This document shows, piece by piece, positions 25,385-33,514 of a stretch of DNA of 64,000 nt. Origin of the DNA: Dissulfurirhabdus thermomarina (GTDB taxonomy: Bacteria > Desulfobacterota > Dissulfuribacteria > Dissulfuribacterales > Dissulfurirhabdaceae); NCBI RefSeq assembly GCF_012979235.1, contig NZ_JAATWC010000001.1, positions 377,001 to 441,000 on the forward strand. Reading direction: 5' to 3'. Below the pieces are notes generated by a model. It was given only the letters and a program-made list of their open reading frames with translations. It did not search any database and was not told the DNA's origin. Position 1 is the stretch's first letter, and each line of letters opens with the position of its first letter. The translations under genes were made by a program, and so were the position numbers.

Positions 25385-26346
25385 ACGGGCCCGGCCGGCC
25401 GGCGTTGGCCGAGTGGGCCCGGCGGCCGCTCCGGGAACTTATGGAGGCGGCCCTCGAGGCCAAGCTCCGCCACCGGGGAGACCGCCTGGGGTGCTGCGCC
25501 ATCCTGAACGTGCGTTCCGGGGCCTGCGGCGAGGACTGCGCCTTCTGTGCCCAGTCGGCCCGGTACCGGACGGGGGCCCCGGTCTACCCCTTCAAGGACC
25601 TGGACGAGATCCTGCGCGCGGCGGAGCGGGCCCGGGCCGCCGGGGCGGAACGCTTCAGCCTGGTGGCCAGCGGCCGGGGGGCCTCGCCACGGGAGGTGGA
25701 TCTTGCGGCGGTCGCCGTCCGGGCGATCCGGGAGCGGGTCGGCATCCAGGCCTGCGCCTCCCTGGGCATCCTCGACGGCCCGGCGCTGGCCGCGTTGCGC
25801 GATGCGGGGCTTTCCCGGTACCACCACAACCTCGAGACCTCGGAGGGGTTCTTCCCGCGCATCGTCACCACCCACACCTACGCCGAGCGGGTGGCCACGG
25901 TCCGGGCGGCCCGGCGGGCGGGGCTCGAGGTGTGCGCGGGCGGCGTCTTCGGCCTGGGGGAGACCCTGGAGGACCGGATGGATCTCGCGGTGGAACTCGC
26001 CGGGCTCCAGGTGGACTCGGTGCCCCTCAACTTCCTCGTGCCCATCGCCGGGACCCCCCTCGAAGGCCGGCCTCCGCTTTCGGTGGTGGAGGTCCTGCGG
26101 ACGGTGGCGCTTTTCCGGCTCGCCCTCCCGGATCGCCCCATCCGGATCTGCGGCGGGCGGGAACAGGTGCTCGGGGGTCTCCAGGGGCTCGCCTATTGGG
26201 CCGGGGCGGATGCCCTCATGGTGGGGGGGTACCTCACCGTGGGCGGGGCGGCGGTGGAGGACGACCGGCGCTTCGTGGCGGAGATGCGGGCCCTGTGGCG
26301 GGAGGAAATCGGCCGGATGCGCGGCGCCGGGCCAGTCAGCGGATGA
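25381..26346 (+). CDS. bioB: Biotin synthase BioB
   Basis: This 321-residue radical SAM enzyme inserts sulfur into dethiobiotin. The SAM cluster motif CGEDCAFC lies in SGACGEDCAFCAQSARYRTG. Also seen are CASLGILDG, YHHNLETSEGFFPRI, EVCAGGVFGLGET and PLNFLVPIAGTPLEG, and the [2Fe-2S] arginine region IRICGGREQ. The start is GTG 25381, overlapping the bioA stop (GTGA). The final 11 bp overlap the convergent MEMO gene. Confidence 0.95.
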   Translation: MNGPGRPALAEWARRPLRELMEAALEAKLRHRGDRLGCCAILNVRSGACGEDCAFCAQSARYRTGAPVYPFKDLDEILRAAERARAAGAERFSLVASGRGASPREVDLAAVAVRAIRERVGIQACASLGILDGPALAALRDAGLSRYHHNLETSEGFFPRIVTTHTYAERVATVRAARRAGLEVCAGGVFGLGETLEDRMDLAVELAGLQVDSVPLNFLVPIAGTPLEGRPPLSVVEVLRTVALFRLALPDRPIRICGGREQVLGGLQGLAYWAGADALMVGGYLTVGGAAVEDDRRFVAEMRALWREEIGRMRGAGPVSG

Positions 26347-27139
26347 CGAAGCCCGCGTAGCCCACCACCTGGCGGTCGTCGCCGGTGACGTCCCCCGAGG
26401 TGGCGTACCGGGCGAGCTCGGCCTCGGTGGCCCCGAGGGCCAGCGCCGCCACCAGGGTGACCGTGGTGGGGATGACGCCGCACATGGTGATGCCCCGAGA
26501 GGCCACGGTCTCGAAGAGTCCGCGCGGATCCAGGGCGAGGACCCGCTCGATGGCCAGCCGGTCCTTGGCCTCGGCCTGGTGCCGGGGTTCGTAGTGGGTC
26601 ATGTCGGTGCTGGCCACCAGGAGGACGGGCCGGCCCAACCGCCGGACGGCGGCGGCGACGGCCTCCCCGATCTCCCGGCAGGCGGGGTAGGGGAGGTGGG
26701 AGAGGCAGATGGGGACGATCTCGAGGGCGGGCTGGCGTACCTGGAGGAAGGGGACCTGGACCTCCAGCGAGTGTTCGTAGACGTGGGCCGTGGTGTCGCG
26801 CTGGAGGAGGTCGGTGGCGGCCAGGAGGAGGTCCGCCAGGTCCCCGGCCACCGCGACCCGGCCCAGCGGGGTCGTCCATGTGCCCCGGTCCATGACCGCC
26901 GCGGGGGCGCCGAGGCCGGTGTGGTTCGGCCCCAGGACGACGACGGTTTCCGGGACCGCGGCCCGGGCATAGGCGGCGCCGGCCACGGCTCCGGAGTAGA
27001 GGTAGCCGGCGTGGGGGGCGACCACGGCCACGGCGGGCTCGTTGGACGGCGACGGGCCGACGTAGCAGAGGATCTCGGCCTTGAGGCGGGCCGGGTCGGC
27101 ATCGTAGAATTGGCCGGCGACGGCGGGTTGGCGGATCAT
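26336..27139 (-). CDS. MEMO1-family protein (AmmeMemoRadiSam system protein B)
   Basis: This 267-residue protein has the MEMO hallmarks: IRQPAVAGQFYDADPARLK, VVAPHAGYLYSGAVAG, VVLGPNHTGLG, EHSLEVQVPFLQ and ASTDMTHYEP. MEMO is related to extradiol dioxygenases. In many anaerobes it sits beside an AMMECR1 protein and a radical SAM protein; neither partner is adjacent here. ATG 27139 has GGGAGGG seven bases upstream. It is convergent with bioB and divergent from the biotin ligase. The molecular role is not established. Confidence 0.93.
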   Translation of the reverse strand: MIRQPAVAGQFYDADPARLKAEILCYVGPSPSNEPAVAVVAPHAGYLYSGAVAGAAYARAAVPETVVVLGPNHTGLGAPAAVMDRGTWTTPLGRVAVAGDLADLLLAATDLLQRDTTAHVYEHSLEVQVPFLQVRQPALEIVPICLSHLPYPACREIGEAVAAAVRRLGRPVLLVASTDMTHYEPRHQAEAKDRLAIERVLALDPRGLFETVASRGITMCGVIPTTVTLVAALALGATEAELARYATSGDVTGDDRQVVGYAGFVIR

Positions 27140-27202
27140 GGCGGCGCCCTCCCGGCGCAGGTGAGACGGTCCTATATCCAAAATAGGAACGAGGAGAAGA
27201 CC

Positions 27203-28132
27203 CTGTCAAGGCGGTCGGAGGAGAAGGCGCGGGCGCTCGAGCGGCTGGTGGCGGCCTACCGGGCCCGGGACCGCGTCCTTTGCGCCGGGCTCGCCCCGGA
27301 GGATGCGGAGGCCGTGGAACGGCGCGGGGCGGAGGTGGCCCGCCGGGTCCGGTACGTGGCCGCCGCCGAGCGCCTCATGCCGCTCGCCCGGGCGGCCATT
27401 CTCGAGGCGGACCGGGCGGGGCGGGTCTTTCCGTCCGGGGTGGCCTGGTGGGCGGGCCGGCTCCGGGGCGCCAAGGGGCGGATGGACCGGGCGTGGTGGG
27501 CCCCGCGGGGGGGGATCTACCTGTGCCTCGCCCTGGTGCCCCGGCTCCTCGCCGAGCATTGGGGGCTCTACGGCCTCGGGATGGGGGTGGCGGTCTGCGA
27601 GGTCCTCCGGGAGTGGGGGGTCCCGGCCCGGATCCGGTGGGTGAACGACATCCTCGTCGGCGGGCGCAAGGCCGCGGGCCTCCTCGCGGAGGGGCTCACC
27701 GCCCCGGGGAGCGGCCAGCCCTACCTGCTCCTCGGCCTCGGCCTCAACGTGAACGCCCGGCGCTTTCCGCCGGAGGCTCCCGAGGCCACCTCGCTCCGGC
27801 GCGTCACCGGGCGCCGCTGGCCCATCGCGCCGCTGGCCGCCCACATCCTGGCCCGGGCGGGGCACGTGGTGGGGCTCCTTCACCACTGGGAGGCCGGCTG
27901 GCTCCTGGAGGGGCCTGAGGCGGCGCCGGCCAACCCGGTGGTGCGGGCCTGGCGCGGTCTCTCCGACACCCTGGGTCGGCGGGTGGTCTACGGGCTCGAT
28001 GCGGAGCGGGCGCCGGAGGGGACGGGCCTTGCCCGGGACGTGGCGGAGGACGGCGCCCTCCTCCTCCGGCTGGAGGACGGCGTCGAACTCCGGGTGGAGA
28101 CCGGGGAGGTCCGCTACCTCGGCCCGGCATGA
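27203..28132 (+). CDS. birA: Biotin--[acetyl-CoA-carboxylase] ligase, no DNA-binding domain
   Basis: The ligase core is recognisable: RGAKGRMDRAWWAPRGGIYL (compare GRGRxGRxWxSPxGGLY), RIRWVNDILVGGRKAAGLLA (compare KWPNDxxxxxxKxxGxL) and LLGLGLNVN. The proline of WPND is valine here. The first ~75 residues are helical and unlike the BirA winged helix, so it is probably not the repressor of the bio genes. No ATG fits. CTG 27203 has GAGGAG six bases before it; GTG 27248 and GTG 27161 are alternatives. It attaches biotin to carboxylase or decarboxylase subunits encoded elsewhere. Confidence 0.8.
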   Translation: MSRRSEEKARALERLVAAYRARDRVLCAGLAPEDAEAVERRGAEVARRVRYVAAAERLMPLARAAILEADRAGRVFPSGVAWWAGRLRGAKGRMDRAWWAPRGGIYLCLALVPRLLAEHWGLYGLGMGVAVCEVLREWGVPARIRWVNDILVGGRKAAGLLAEGLTAPGSGQPYLLLGLGLNVNARRFPPEAPEATSLRRVTGRRWPIAPLAAHILARAGHVVGLLHHWEAGWLLEGPEAAPANPVVRAWRGLSDTLGRRVVYGLDAERAPEGTGLARDVAEDGALLLRLEDGVELRVETGEVRYLGPA

Positions 28133-28137
28133 AGAGA

Positions 28138-28166
28138 GCCGCCCCCGGCGGGCGGCCGGGGGCGGC
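28138..28166. terminator. Strong GC hairpin between convergent genes
   Basis: A perfect 11-bp stem, GCCGCCCCCGG (28138-28148) with CCGGGGGCGGC (28156-28166), closes a 7-base loop. It lies between the ends of the biotin ligase and rhodanese genes. It has no good T-run, so its role as a bidirectional terminator is inferred from position. Confidence 0.5.
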
Positions 28167-28189
28167 GGCGGTGACCGGCGAGGCGGTCG

Positions 28190-28936
28190 TTACTGTCCGG
28201 GGTGGTAATAGGCCCCGGCCCCGGAGTTGTTGTACGGGAGGCCGAGGTTCTTCCAGCCCTCCGGGAGGGTCCGGTAGCCGAACTCGTCGGCGCCGCCCTC
28301 GAACCCGGTCAGCATGTTCAGGACCCGGTAGGCCCCGAGGGCCTCGATCTTCTTGGCCGCCCGGACGCTGGAGGGTTCCTGGAGCTCGCCCCCGGCGGCC
28401 ACGCTCCGGTGCCCGCTGCGGCACATGGTGATCAGGGTCGGGTCCACGATCCCGAGCTCGTCGAAGGTCCGGATGAGGTCCTTGGTGAAGAACTTGTTGG
28501 GGACGATCTGGTAGGTGCCGCTGGTGGAGTCATAGGTGCAGACGGCCGATGAGATGTTGAAGACCTTCCCCTCGAGCCAGGCCCCCTCGCCCTTCTTGTT
28601 GGGGCCGGGGTGCCCCACCCAGACCCACTCGGCCTTGGTGCGGACGTCCACCAGGTAGACGCCGTCCTGGCGGAGGAGCTCCGCCGCCGCCTCGTAGGGC
28701 GCGGAATAGACCACGGTGCCGCCGGCGGTCCAGTCGATCACCACGCCCCCGGGGCCCGGCCAGACGTTGTAGGCCGGGTCGGGGATGAAGTAGGTGGCGC
28801 CGCCCACGGTGACCTCCATGGGGTGGAAGACGTGTTCCGGGCCGGTGGGCGCCGGAAGCTCCACGGCGAGCGCCGCCCCCGCCCATGCCAGGACCACCAA
28901 CGCGCCCATGGCCAGTGTGCCGGTTCTCTTTCCCAT
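28190..28936 (-). CDS. Exported rhodanese-domain protein
   Basis: The 248-residue product starts with a signal peptide (KRTGTLAMGALVVLAWAGAALA, likely cut after ALA). A short N-terminal region is followed by a rhodanese domain (about residues 85-240) with YLVDVRTKAEWVWVGHP and the active-site loop MCRSGHRS, whose cysteine is present. The domain is enlarged by an insert (PGPNKKGEGAWLEGKVFNIS ... FFTKDLIRTF). A periplasmic sulfurtransferase role fits a sulfur-metabolising organism (inference). AAGGAGGT precedes ATG 28936. Confidence 0.9.
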   Translation of the reverse strand: MGKRTGTLAMGALVVLAWAGAALAVELPAPTGPEHVFHPMEVTVGGATYFIPDPAYNVWPGPGGVVIDWTAGGTVVYSAPYEAAAELLRQDGVYLVDVRTKAEWVWVGHPGPNKKGEGAWLEGKVFNISSAVCTYDSTSGTYQIVPNKFFTKDLIRTFDELGIVDPTLITMCRSGHRSVAAGGELQEPSSVRAAKKIEALGAYRVLNMLTGFEGGADEFGYRTLPEGWKNLGLPYNNSGAGAYYHPGQ

Positions 28937-29421
28937 GCCTGTACCTCCTTGTCCCGGCGCGGATGCGCCGGCAGCGTTTCCGGTCCGGGCGGACGGCACC
29001 CGGGCGGCGCCTGCGCCGTTCGGGGTTCATACCGCCGGGGTCCGGATCCGGGTAAAGACGACTCCATCCACCTCTTCTTGTTTCGGAACCGGGAAGACCC
29101 GCGATAAAAAATGTACCTTGGCGTACCCGTTGGAAATTGTTCAATATTGCTGTTTGAATTCGGGAAATGATGCGTAAAACGACTTGAGAATGGCTCCTTC
29201 CTTCGTGTTTCCTGGAAAAACGACCGATGCAATGCGGCCGGTCACGGGGTGTGCGGCACCCGGCGCGGGGATCAACCGGCGGGTGGGGCGGCGGCCCCGG
29301 GCCTTCCCGGCCGTGATGCTTGCCCCTGGTTTTTCCGTACTTTTTTCTTGATTCCCGGGCGGAGTTGTCGGACAATGAATTTGATCGGCGCGGGTGGCCG
29401 CGCCGGAGCTGGGGGCTGGTC
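28937..29421. other. 485-bp divergent intergenic region, AT-rich in the middle
   Basis: No gene is seen. The part from 29090 to 29215 is markedly AT-rich for this genome. It should carry the promoters of the leftward rhodanese gene and the rightward PilZ pair. I can point to one candidate for the latter (29348-29376) and none convincing for the former. Confidence 0.6.
29348..29376 (+). promoter_or_regulatory. Possible sigma-70 promoter of the PilZ pair
   Basis: TTGATT (29348-29353) and GACAAT (29371-29376) are separated by 17 bases. Each matches the consensus at four of six positions. The PilZ gene starts about 45 bases downstream. Confidence 0.4.
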
Positions 29422-29826
29422 ATGGGCGAGCATCGACGGAGTCGGCGCGTGCGCTTCCGGAGAAGGGCCCGGGTGGTGGCCTTGGACCGTGCCGCCCCCC
29501 CGGTGGAGAGCGACCGGACCCGGGACATCAGCCTGACGGGGTTTTACTGTTACACGCCGGGCGGGCTCCCGGTGGGGACCGCCTGCCTGGTGGAACTCCG
29601 CCTCTCCGGCATGAGTTCCGACCTGGTCCTGCGCATGAACGGGGAGGTGGTCCGCAGGGACCGGGAGGGCATGGGGATCCGGTTTCGCTCCCTGGACTCG
29701 GACAGCCGTTTCCACCTGGAGCACATCCTCGAGGAACTGACGGCCCTGGCGGCAGATGTCTACGGCGATTCGCGGGCCCCGGTCCCCCCCGCCCCTCGAG
29801 GGGTCGCCCGGGGGAGCCATGGATAG
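29422..29826 (+). CDS. PilZ-domain protein 1 of a tandem pair
   Basis: This 134-residue single PilZ domain is a probable c-di-GMP receptor. It has the arginine motif RRSRRVRFRRRARV and the second motif DISLTGFYCY, in which the canonical D/NxSxxG is DISLTG. A beta-barrel region follows (VGTACLVELRLSG, LVLRMNGEVVRRD, MGIRFRSLD), then a C-terminal helix (HLEHILEELTAL) and a Pro-rich end. It is clearly paralogous to the next gene: a 29-base stretch is identical in both (29506-29534 and 29946-29974). Spacing of 24 bp suggests one transcript. Confidence 0.9.
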   Translation: MGEHRRSRRVRFRRRARVVALDRAAPPVESDRTRDISLTGFYCYTPGGLPVGTACLVELRLSGMSSDLVLRMNGEVVRRDREGMGIRFRSLDSDSRFHLEHILEELTALAADVYGDSRAPVPPAPRGVARGSHG

Positions 29827-29850
29827 CCGGGCGGGGGAGGAGGCCTGGAG

Positions 29851-30228
29851 ATGAAGGGAAACGCGCGGGACAACCGCCGGAACGTCCGGGTGCCCTTCCG
29901 GCGCTCGGTGGTCCTCCGGGCCCTCGAGGGCGAGCTCGAGCCCATCGAGAGCGACCGGACCCGGGACATCAGCCTCCGGGGGGTCTACTGCTACTGTGAC
30001 CGGAGGTTCCCCGTGGGGACCGCCTGCGAGGTGGAGCTCAGGCTTTCGGGTACCAGCTCGGAGCTCAGCCTCCGGATCGAGGGCGAGGTGGCCCGGGTGG
30101 ACGAAGAGGGGTTGGCCGTGGCCTTCCGTGGAATGGACCTCGACAGCCTTTTCCACCTGAAGAATATCCTTTACTATAACACCGGCCGGCCCGAGCTGAT
30201 CGACGAGGAGCTGGCCGCGTCCCCGTAA
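29851..30228 (+). CDS. PilZ-domain protein 2 of a tandem pair
   Basis: This 125-residue PilZ protein has DNRRNVRVPFRRSVVLRA, DISLRGVYCYC, VGTACEVELRLSGTSSELSL and GLAVAFRGMDLDSLFHLKNI. It shares with its neighbour the block ESDRTRDISL and the same overall length, so it arose by local duplication. GGAGG lies upstream of the ATG. The stop codon TAA falls inside a 20-bp perfect palindrome. A terminator follows 44 bp later. Confidence 0.9.
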   Translation: MKGNARDNRRNVRVPFRRSVVLRALEGELEPIESDRTRDISLRGVYCYCDRRFPVGTACEVELRLSGTSSELSLRIEGEVARVDEEGLAVAFRGMDLDSLFHLKNILYYNTGRPELIDEELAASP

Positions 30229-30242
30229 GGCGCGCCTTACGG
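30223..30242. repeat. Perfect 20-bp palindrome over the PilZ-2 stop codon
   Basis: CCGTAAGGCGCGCCTTACGG reads the same on both strands. It contains the TAA stop and an AscI-like GGCGCGCC core. It could be a mRNA 3' hairpin with minimal loop, or a protein-binding site. Confidence 0.6.
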
Positions 30243-30271
30243 CCGCGGCCCCGCCGCCGTGGTCCGCCCGG

Positions 30272-30300
30272 GGCGCCCGAAAGGGCGCCTTCTCTTTTTT
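30272..30300 (+). terminator. Rho-independent terminator after the PilZ pair
   Basis: The stem GGCGCCC/GGGCGCC with GAAA tetraloop (30272-30289) is followed by TTCTCTTTTTT (30290-30300), a textbook intrinsic terminator. Confidence 0.85.
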
Positions 30301-30345
30301 GAAAGGCCTTGGATGATGGCCTCGTCTAAAAGAGGCCTCTGAGTG

Positions 30346-30471
30346 GATGGCCAAGCGAAAGTCGCCACATGCAAGGCGCGAGGATGTGGAGTAATGGGGC
30401 GTACTTGGGTGCGCCGCAATGACGAGGGCATCCGAAGCACCACAGCAGCCCGCGCATTTTTCGATGCCATC
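30346..30471. repeat. 127-bp imperfect palindromic extragenic repeat, copy 3
   Basis: This copy lies 28 kb from copies 1 and 2. It begins GATGGCCAAGCGAAAGTCGC and ends ATTTTTCGATGCCATC, one base shorter but collinear. The preceding 32 bases (30314-30345) match those before copy 2. It sits directly upstream of the RACo-like gene, whose frame opens within its right arm. Confidence 0.85.
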
Positions 30472-30517
30472 TGAAAAGGCCCGGGCGGGACCGCCGGGCC
30501 GCGCCCCAGGACCCGAG

Positions 30518-32080
30518 ATGGACGATACCGCATTCGACCCGGTGGCCAGGGTGATGGAACTCGCCCTGCCCACCCCTTCCCTGTCCGACAACCGGAGTCA
30601 CGAGGCCCGCCTCCGGGAGGCCCTCGCCCGGGAGCTGGGCGCCCGGCCCGCTCTTCCCCTCGCGGCCTGCCGGGAACTGGCCGCCGTGCTCCCCCGGCAC
30701 GGCTACCGGGTACAGGTCGCGGTGGTGGACGGGCCCTGCGGGTGGGAGGTGGCCTGGGCGGCCCCGCCGGGGGCGGAGGCCCGGGCCCTCGGATTGGCCG
30801 TGGACCTCGGCAGTACCACCGTGGTCTTTTACCTGGTGGACCTCCGGGACGGGGAGGTCCTGGGGGTGGCCTCGCATCCGAACCCGCAGGCGGCCCACGG
30901 CGAGGACATCCTCTCCCGGATCCACTTCGCCGGGCGCGGGGACGGGCTCCGGGTGCTCCAGCGGGAGGTGGTCTCCCTCTTCAACGAGGCCATGCGCTCG
31001 CTCGCCGCCGAGGCCGGGGGGGAGCCCGCCGACATCCTCTACACGGCCGTTGCGGGCAACACCACCATGTGCCACTTCCTCCTCGGCCTCGATCCCGGCC
31101 ACATCTGCCGTGAGCCCTATCTCCCGGCGGCCGGGGGCTTCGACCTGGTGCGCCCGGGGGAGCTGGGCCTCGAGGCGCATCCCGGCGGGTGGGTCTACTG
31201 CTTTCCGAACACGGGGAGCTACTTCGGGGGGGACATCCTGGCGGGGCTCTTGGCGGCGGGGCTCCACCGGGGGGAGGAACTGGCCATGTTCGTGGACGTG
31301 GGGACCAACGCCGAGGTGGTGCTCGGCAACCGCGACTGGCTGGTGGCCTGCGCCGGGGCCGCCGGGCCGGCCCTCGAGGGCGGGATCCTGGCCTGCGGCA
31401 CCCGGGCCCGGCCCGGGGCCGTGGAACGGGTGGACATCGATCCCGATACCCTGGAACTCACCTACCGGACCATCGGGGGCGGCCCGCCCGTCGGGATCTG
31501 CGGCTCCGGGGTCATCGACCTCCTGGCCGCCATGTTCCTTGCGGGTCTCGTGGAACCGACGGGGAAGCTCGTCCCCGAACGAGATCCCCGGCGCATGCGG
31601 CGGATCGGGGGGGAATGGGCCTACGTCCTGGCCGACGAGGCGGCCGGCGGCGCCGGGACCCCCGTCTACATCAGCCAGAGCGACGTCAAGAACCTCATCC
31701 GGTCCAAGGGGGCCATGTACACCATCCTGAACGTGGTGGTCCAGAGCGTGGGGGTGGGCTTCGAGGACATCCGGCGCTTCTACGTGGCCGGCGCCTTCGG
31801 GAGCTACATCGACCCCGCCCGCGCCGTGGCCATCGGGATGCTGCCGGACGTGCCCCTCGACCGGTTCCAGGGCCTCGGCAATGCCGCCGGCGAAGGGGCC
31901 GTCGCGGCACTCCGCCGGCGGTCCGCCCGGGCCGAGGTGGAGGAGCTCCGGGAGCGGATCACCTACCTCGAGATGAACGTCCGGGGGGACTTCATGAGCC
32001 AGCTCACCGGCGCGCTCTTCCTGCCCCACACGGACCTCAAGCGCTTCCCCTCCGTGGCCGCGCGCCTCCAGGGGCGCTGA
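30518..32080 (+). CDS. RACo-like corrinoid-activating ASKHA ATPase lacking the N-terminal [2Fe-2S] domain
   Basis: The 520-residue protein starts in what is normally the linker and middle domain (VARVMELALPTPSLSDNRSH). The ASKHA ATPase core begins at GLAVDLGSTTVVFYLVDL and includes GNTTMCHFLLGLD, FVDVGTNAEVVLGN, GICGSGVIDLLAAM and YVAGAFGSYIDP. RACo-type proteins (COG3894) reductively activate corrinoid proteins using an N-terminal plant-type ferredoxin domain. That domain is absent here: upstream is repeat copy 3. ATG 30518 is chosen as the last Met before the conserved region; the frame is open to 30419 inside the repeat. It may act with a separate ferredoxin. Confidence 0.88.
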   Translation: MDDTAFDPVARVMELALPTPSLSDNRSHEARLREALARELGARPALPLAACRELAAVLPRHGYRVQVAVVDGPCGWEVAWAAPPGAEARALGLAVDLGSTTVVFYLVDLRDGEVLGVASHPNPQAAHGEDILSRIHFAGRGDGLRVLQREVVSLFNEAMRSLAAEAGGEPADILYTAVAGNTTMCHFLLGLDPGHICREPYLPAAGGFDLVRPGELGLEAHPGGWVYCFPNTGSYFGGDILAGLLAAGLHRGEELAMFVDVGTNAEVVLGNRDWLVACAGAAGPALEGGILACGTRARPGAVERVDIDPDTLELTYRTIGGGPPVGICGSGVIDLLAAMFLAGLVEPTGKLVPERDPRRMRRIGGEWAYVLADEAAGGAGTPVYISQSDVKNLIRSKGAMYTILNVVVQSVGVGFEDIRRFYVAGAFGSYIDPARAVAIGMLPDVPLDRFQGLGNAAGEGAVAALRRRSARAEVEELRERITYLEMNVRGDFMSQLTGALFLPHTDLKRFPSVAARLQGR

Positions 32081-32113
32081 ACCGCCGCCCTGGCGGGCCT
32101 TCCACGACCGGGG

Positions 32114-33514
32114 TCACACCGCGGCGTGGCGGGCGATGAAGTCCCGGATGACCTGCTCGTCCGCGGGGAGGACCTCGCAGCGGGTCGGCCGGTCCTCGAG
32201 ACCGCGCAGGGCGGGGGGGCGCTGAGGGTCGCGCCCGGTGGCGCGGCGGACGGCGTCCGGGAACTTGGCCGGGTGGGCGGTGGCGAGGCAGACCAGGGGG
32301 CCGGGCGGGAGCTCCCCGCGGCACTTCGCGGCGGCGGCGACGCCCACGGCGCTGTGGGGGTCGAGGAGGTAGCCGTGGGCCTCGTACACCCGGCGGATGG
32401 TCTCCAGGGTCTCCGCCTCGCCCACCGAGGCCGAGACGAAGTCCTCCCGGACCCGGGCCTGCGCCCGGAAGCCGACCCGCAGTTCCCCGCTCTGGGCGAA
32501 GCGGGCCATGGCCTCGGTGACCCGCTCGGGGTCCTCGTCGAGGAGGTAGTAGAGGTAGCGCTCGAAGTTGCTGGCCACCTGGATGTCCATGGAGGGGCTG
32601 ATGGTGGGGACCACCGTGCCCCGGACGTAGCGGCCTTCGTTGACGAACCGGGTGAGGATGTTGTTCTCGTTGGTGGCGAGCACCAGGGTCCCGATGGCGG
32701 CTCCCGCCAGCCGCCGGGCCAGGTAGCCGGCGAAGATGTCTCCGAAGTTGCCCGTGGGCACGGCGAAGTGGACGCGGTCGGCGCCCTCCCGCTCCTGGAG
32801 GCGGAGGGCTGCGTAGACGTAGTAGACCACCTGCGCCGCCACCCGGGTCCAGTTGATGGAGTTGACGGCCCCGAGCCGGTAGCGTTCCTTGAAGGCGAGG
32901 TCCTCGAAGATGCTCTTGATGATGGCCTGGCCGTCGTCGAAGGTGCCCCGGATGGCGATGTTGAAGACGTTGTCCTCCGGGACGGTGGTCATCTGGAGGG
33001 CCTGGACCGGGCTGACGCGGCCGTGGGGGTGGAGGATGAAGATGCGGATGTTCTCCTTCCCGCGCACGCCGTAGATGGCCGCGCTGCCGGTGTCGCCCGA
33101 GGTGGCGCCGAGGATGTTCATCCGCTCCCCGCGCTGGCCGAGCAACCACTCGAAGAGGTTGCCCAGGAACTGGAGCGCCACGTCCTTGAAGGCCAGGGTG
33201 GGGCCGTGGAACAGCTCCAGCACGAAGAAGTCGCCCACCGGGACCACCGGGGTGATCTCCGGTGTGTCGAAGGTGGCGTAGGATCGCCGGACGAGGCGGT
33301 CCAGCTCCCGCCGGGGGATGTCGTCCGCGAAGAGGGCCAGGATCTCCAGGGCCAGCTCCGTGTAGGAGAGCCGCCGCCAGGCCCGGAGGGTCTCCGGGGA
33401 CGCCTCCGGGACGGTCTCTGGGAGGAGGAGCCCCCCGTCGGTGGCGAGCCCCATGAGGACCGCCTCGCTGAAGCCGACGGGGGCGGTTCGGCCCCGGGTA
33501 CTCAGGTAGTTCAT
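32114..33514 (-). CDS. thrC: Threonine synthase ThrC
   Basis: This 466-residue PLP enzyme converts O-phosphohomoserine to threonine. It shows MNYLSTRGRTAPVGFSEAVL at the N-terminus, the PLP lysine in HGPTLAFKDVALQFLGNLFE, ATSGDTGSAAIYG, VPTGNFGDIFAGYLA, and SPSMDIQVASNFERYLYYL. This is the long, E. coli/yeast-type form. It is translationally coupled (ATGA) to the small gene upstream at 33511-33768. No homoserine-pathway partner is adjacent. Confidence 0.96.
   Translation of the reverse strand: MNYLSTRGRTAPVGFSEAVLMGLATDGGLLLPETVPEASPETLRAWRRLSYTELALEILALFADDIPRRELDRLVRRSYATFDTPEITPVVPVGDFFVLELFHGPTLAFKDVALQFLGNLFEWLLGQRGERMNILGATSGDTGSAAIYGVRGKENIRIFILHPHGRVSPVQALQMTTVPEDNVFNIAIRGTFDDGQAIIKSIFEDLAFKERYRLGAVNSINWTRVAAQVVYYVYAALRLQEREGADRVHFAVPTGNFGDIFAGYLARRLAGAAIGTLVLATNENNILTRFVNEGRYVRGTVVPTISPSMDIQVASNFERYLYYLLDEDPERVTEAMARFAQSGELRVGFRAQARVREDFVSASVGEAETLETIRRVYEAHGYLLDPHSAVGVAAAAKCRGELPPGPLVCLATAHPAKFPDAVRRATGRDPQRPPALRGLEDRPTRCEVLPADEQVIRDFIARHAAV

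Noticed and set aside
29090-29215. Insertion sequence remnant in the AT-rich stretch
   Set aside because: No terminal inverted repeats, no transposase fragment, no target-site duplication visible.
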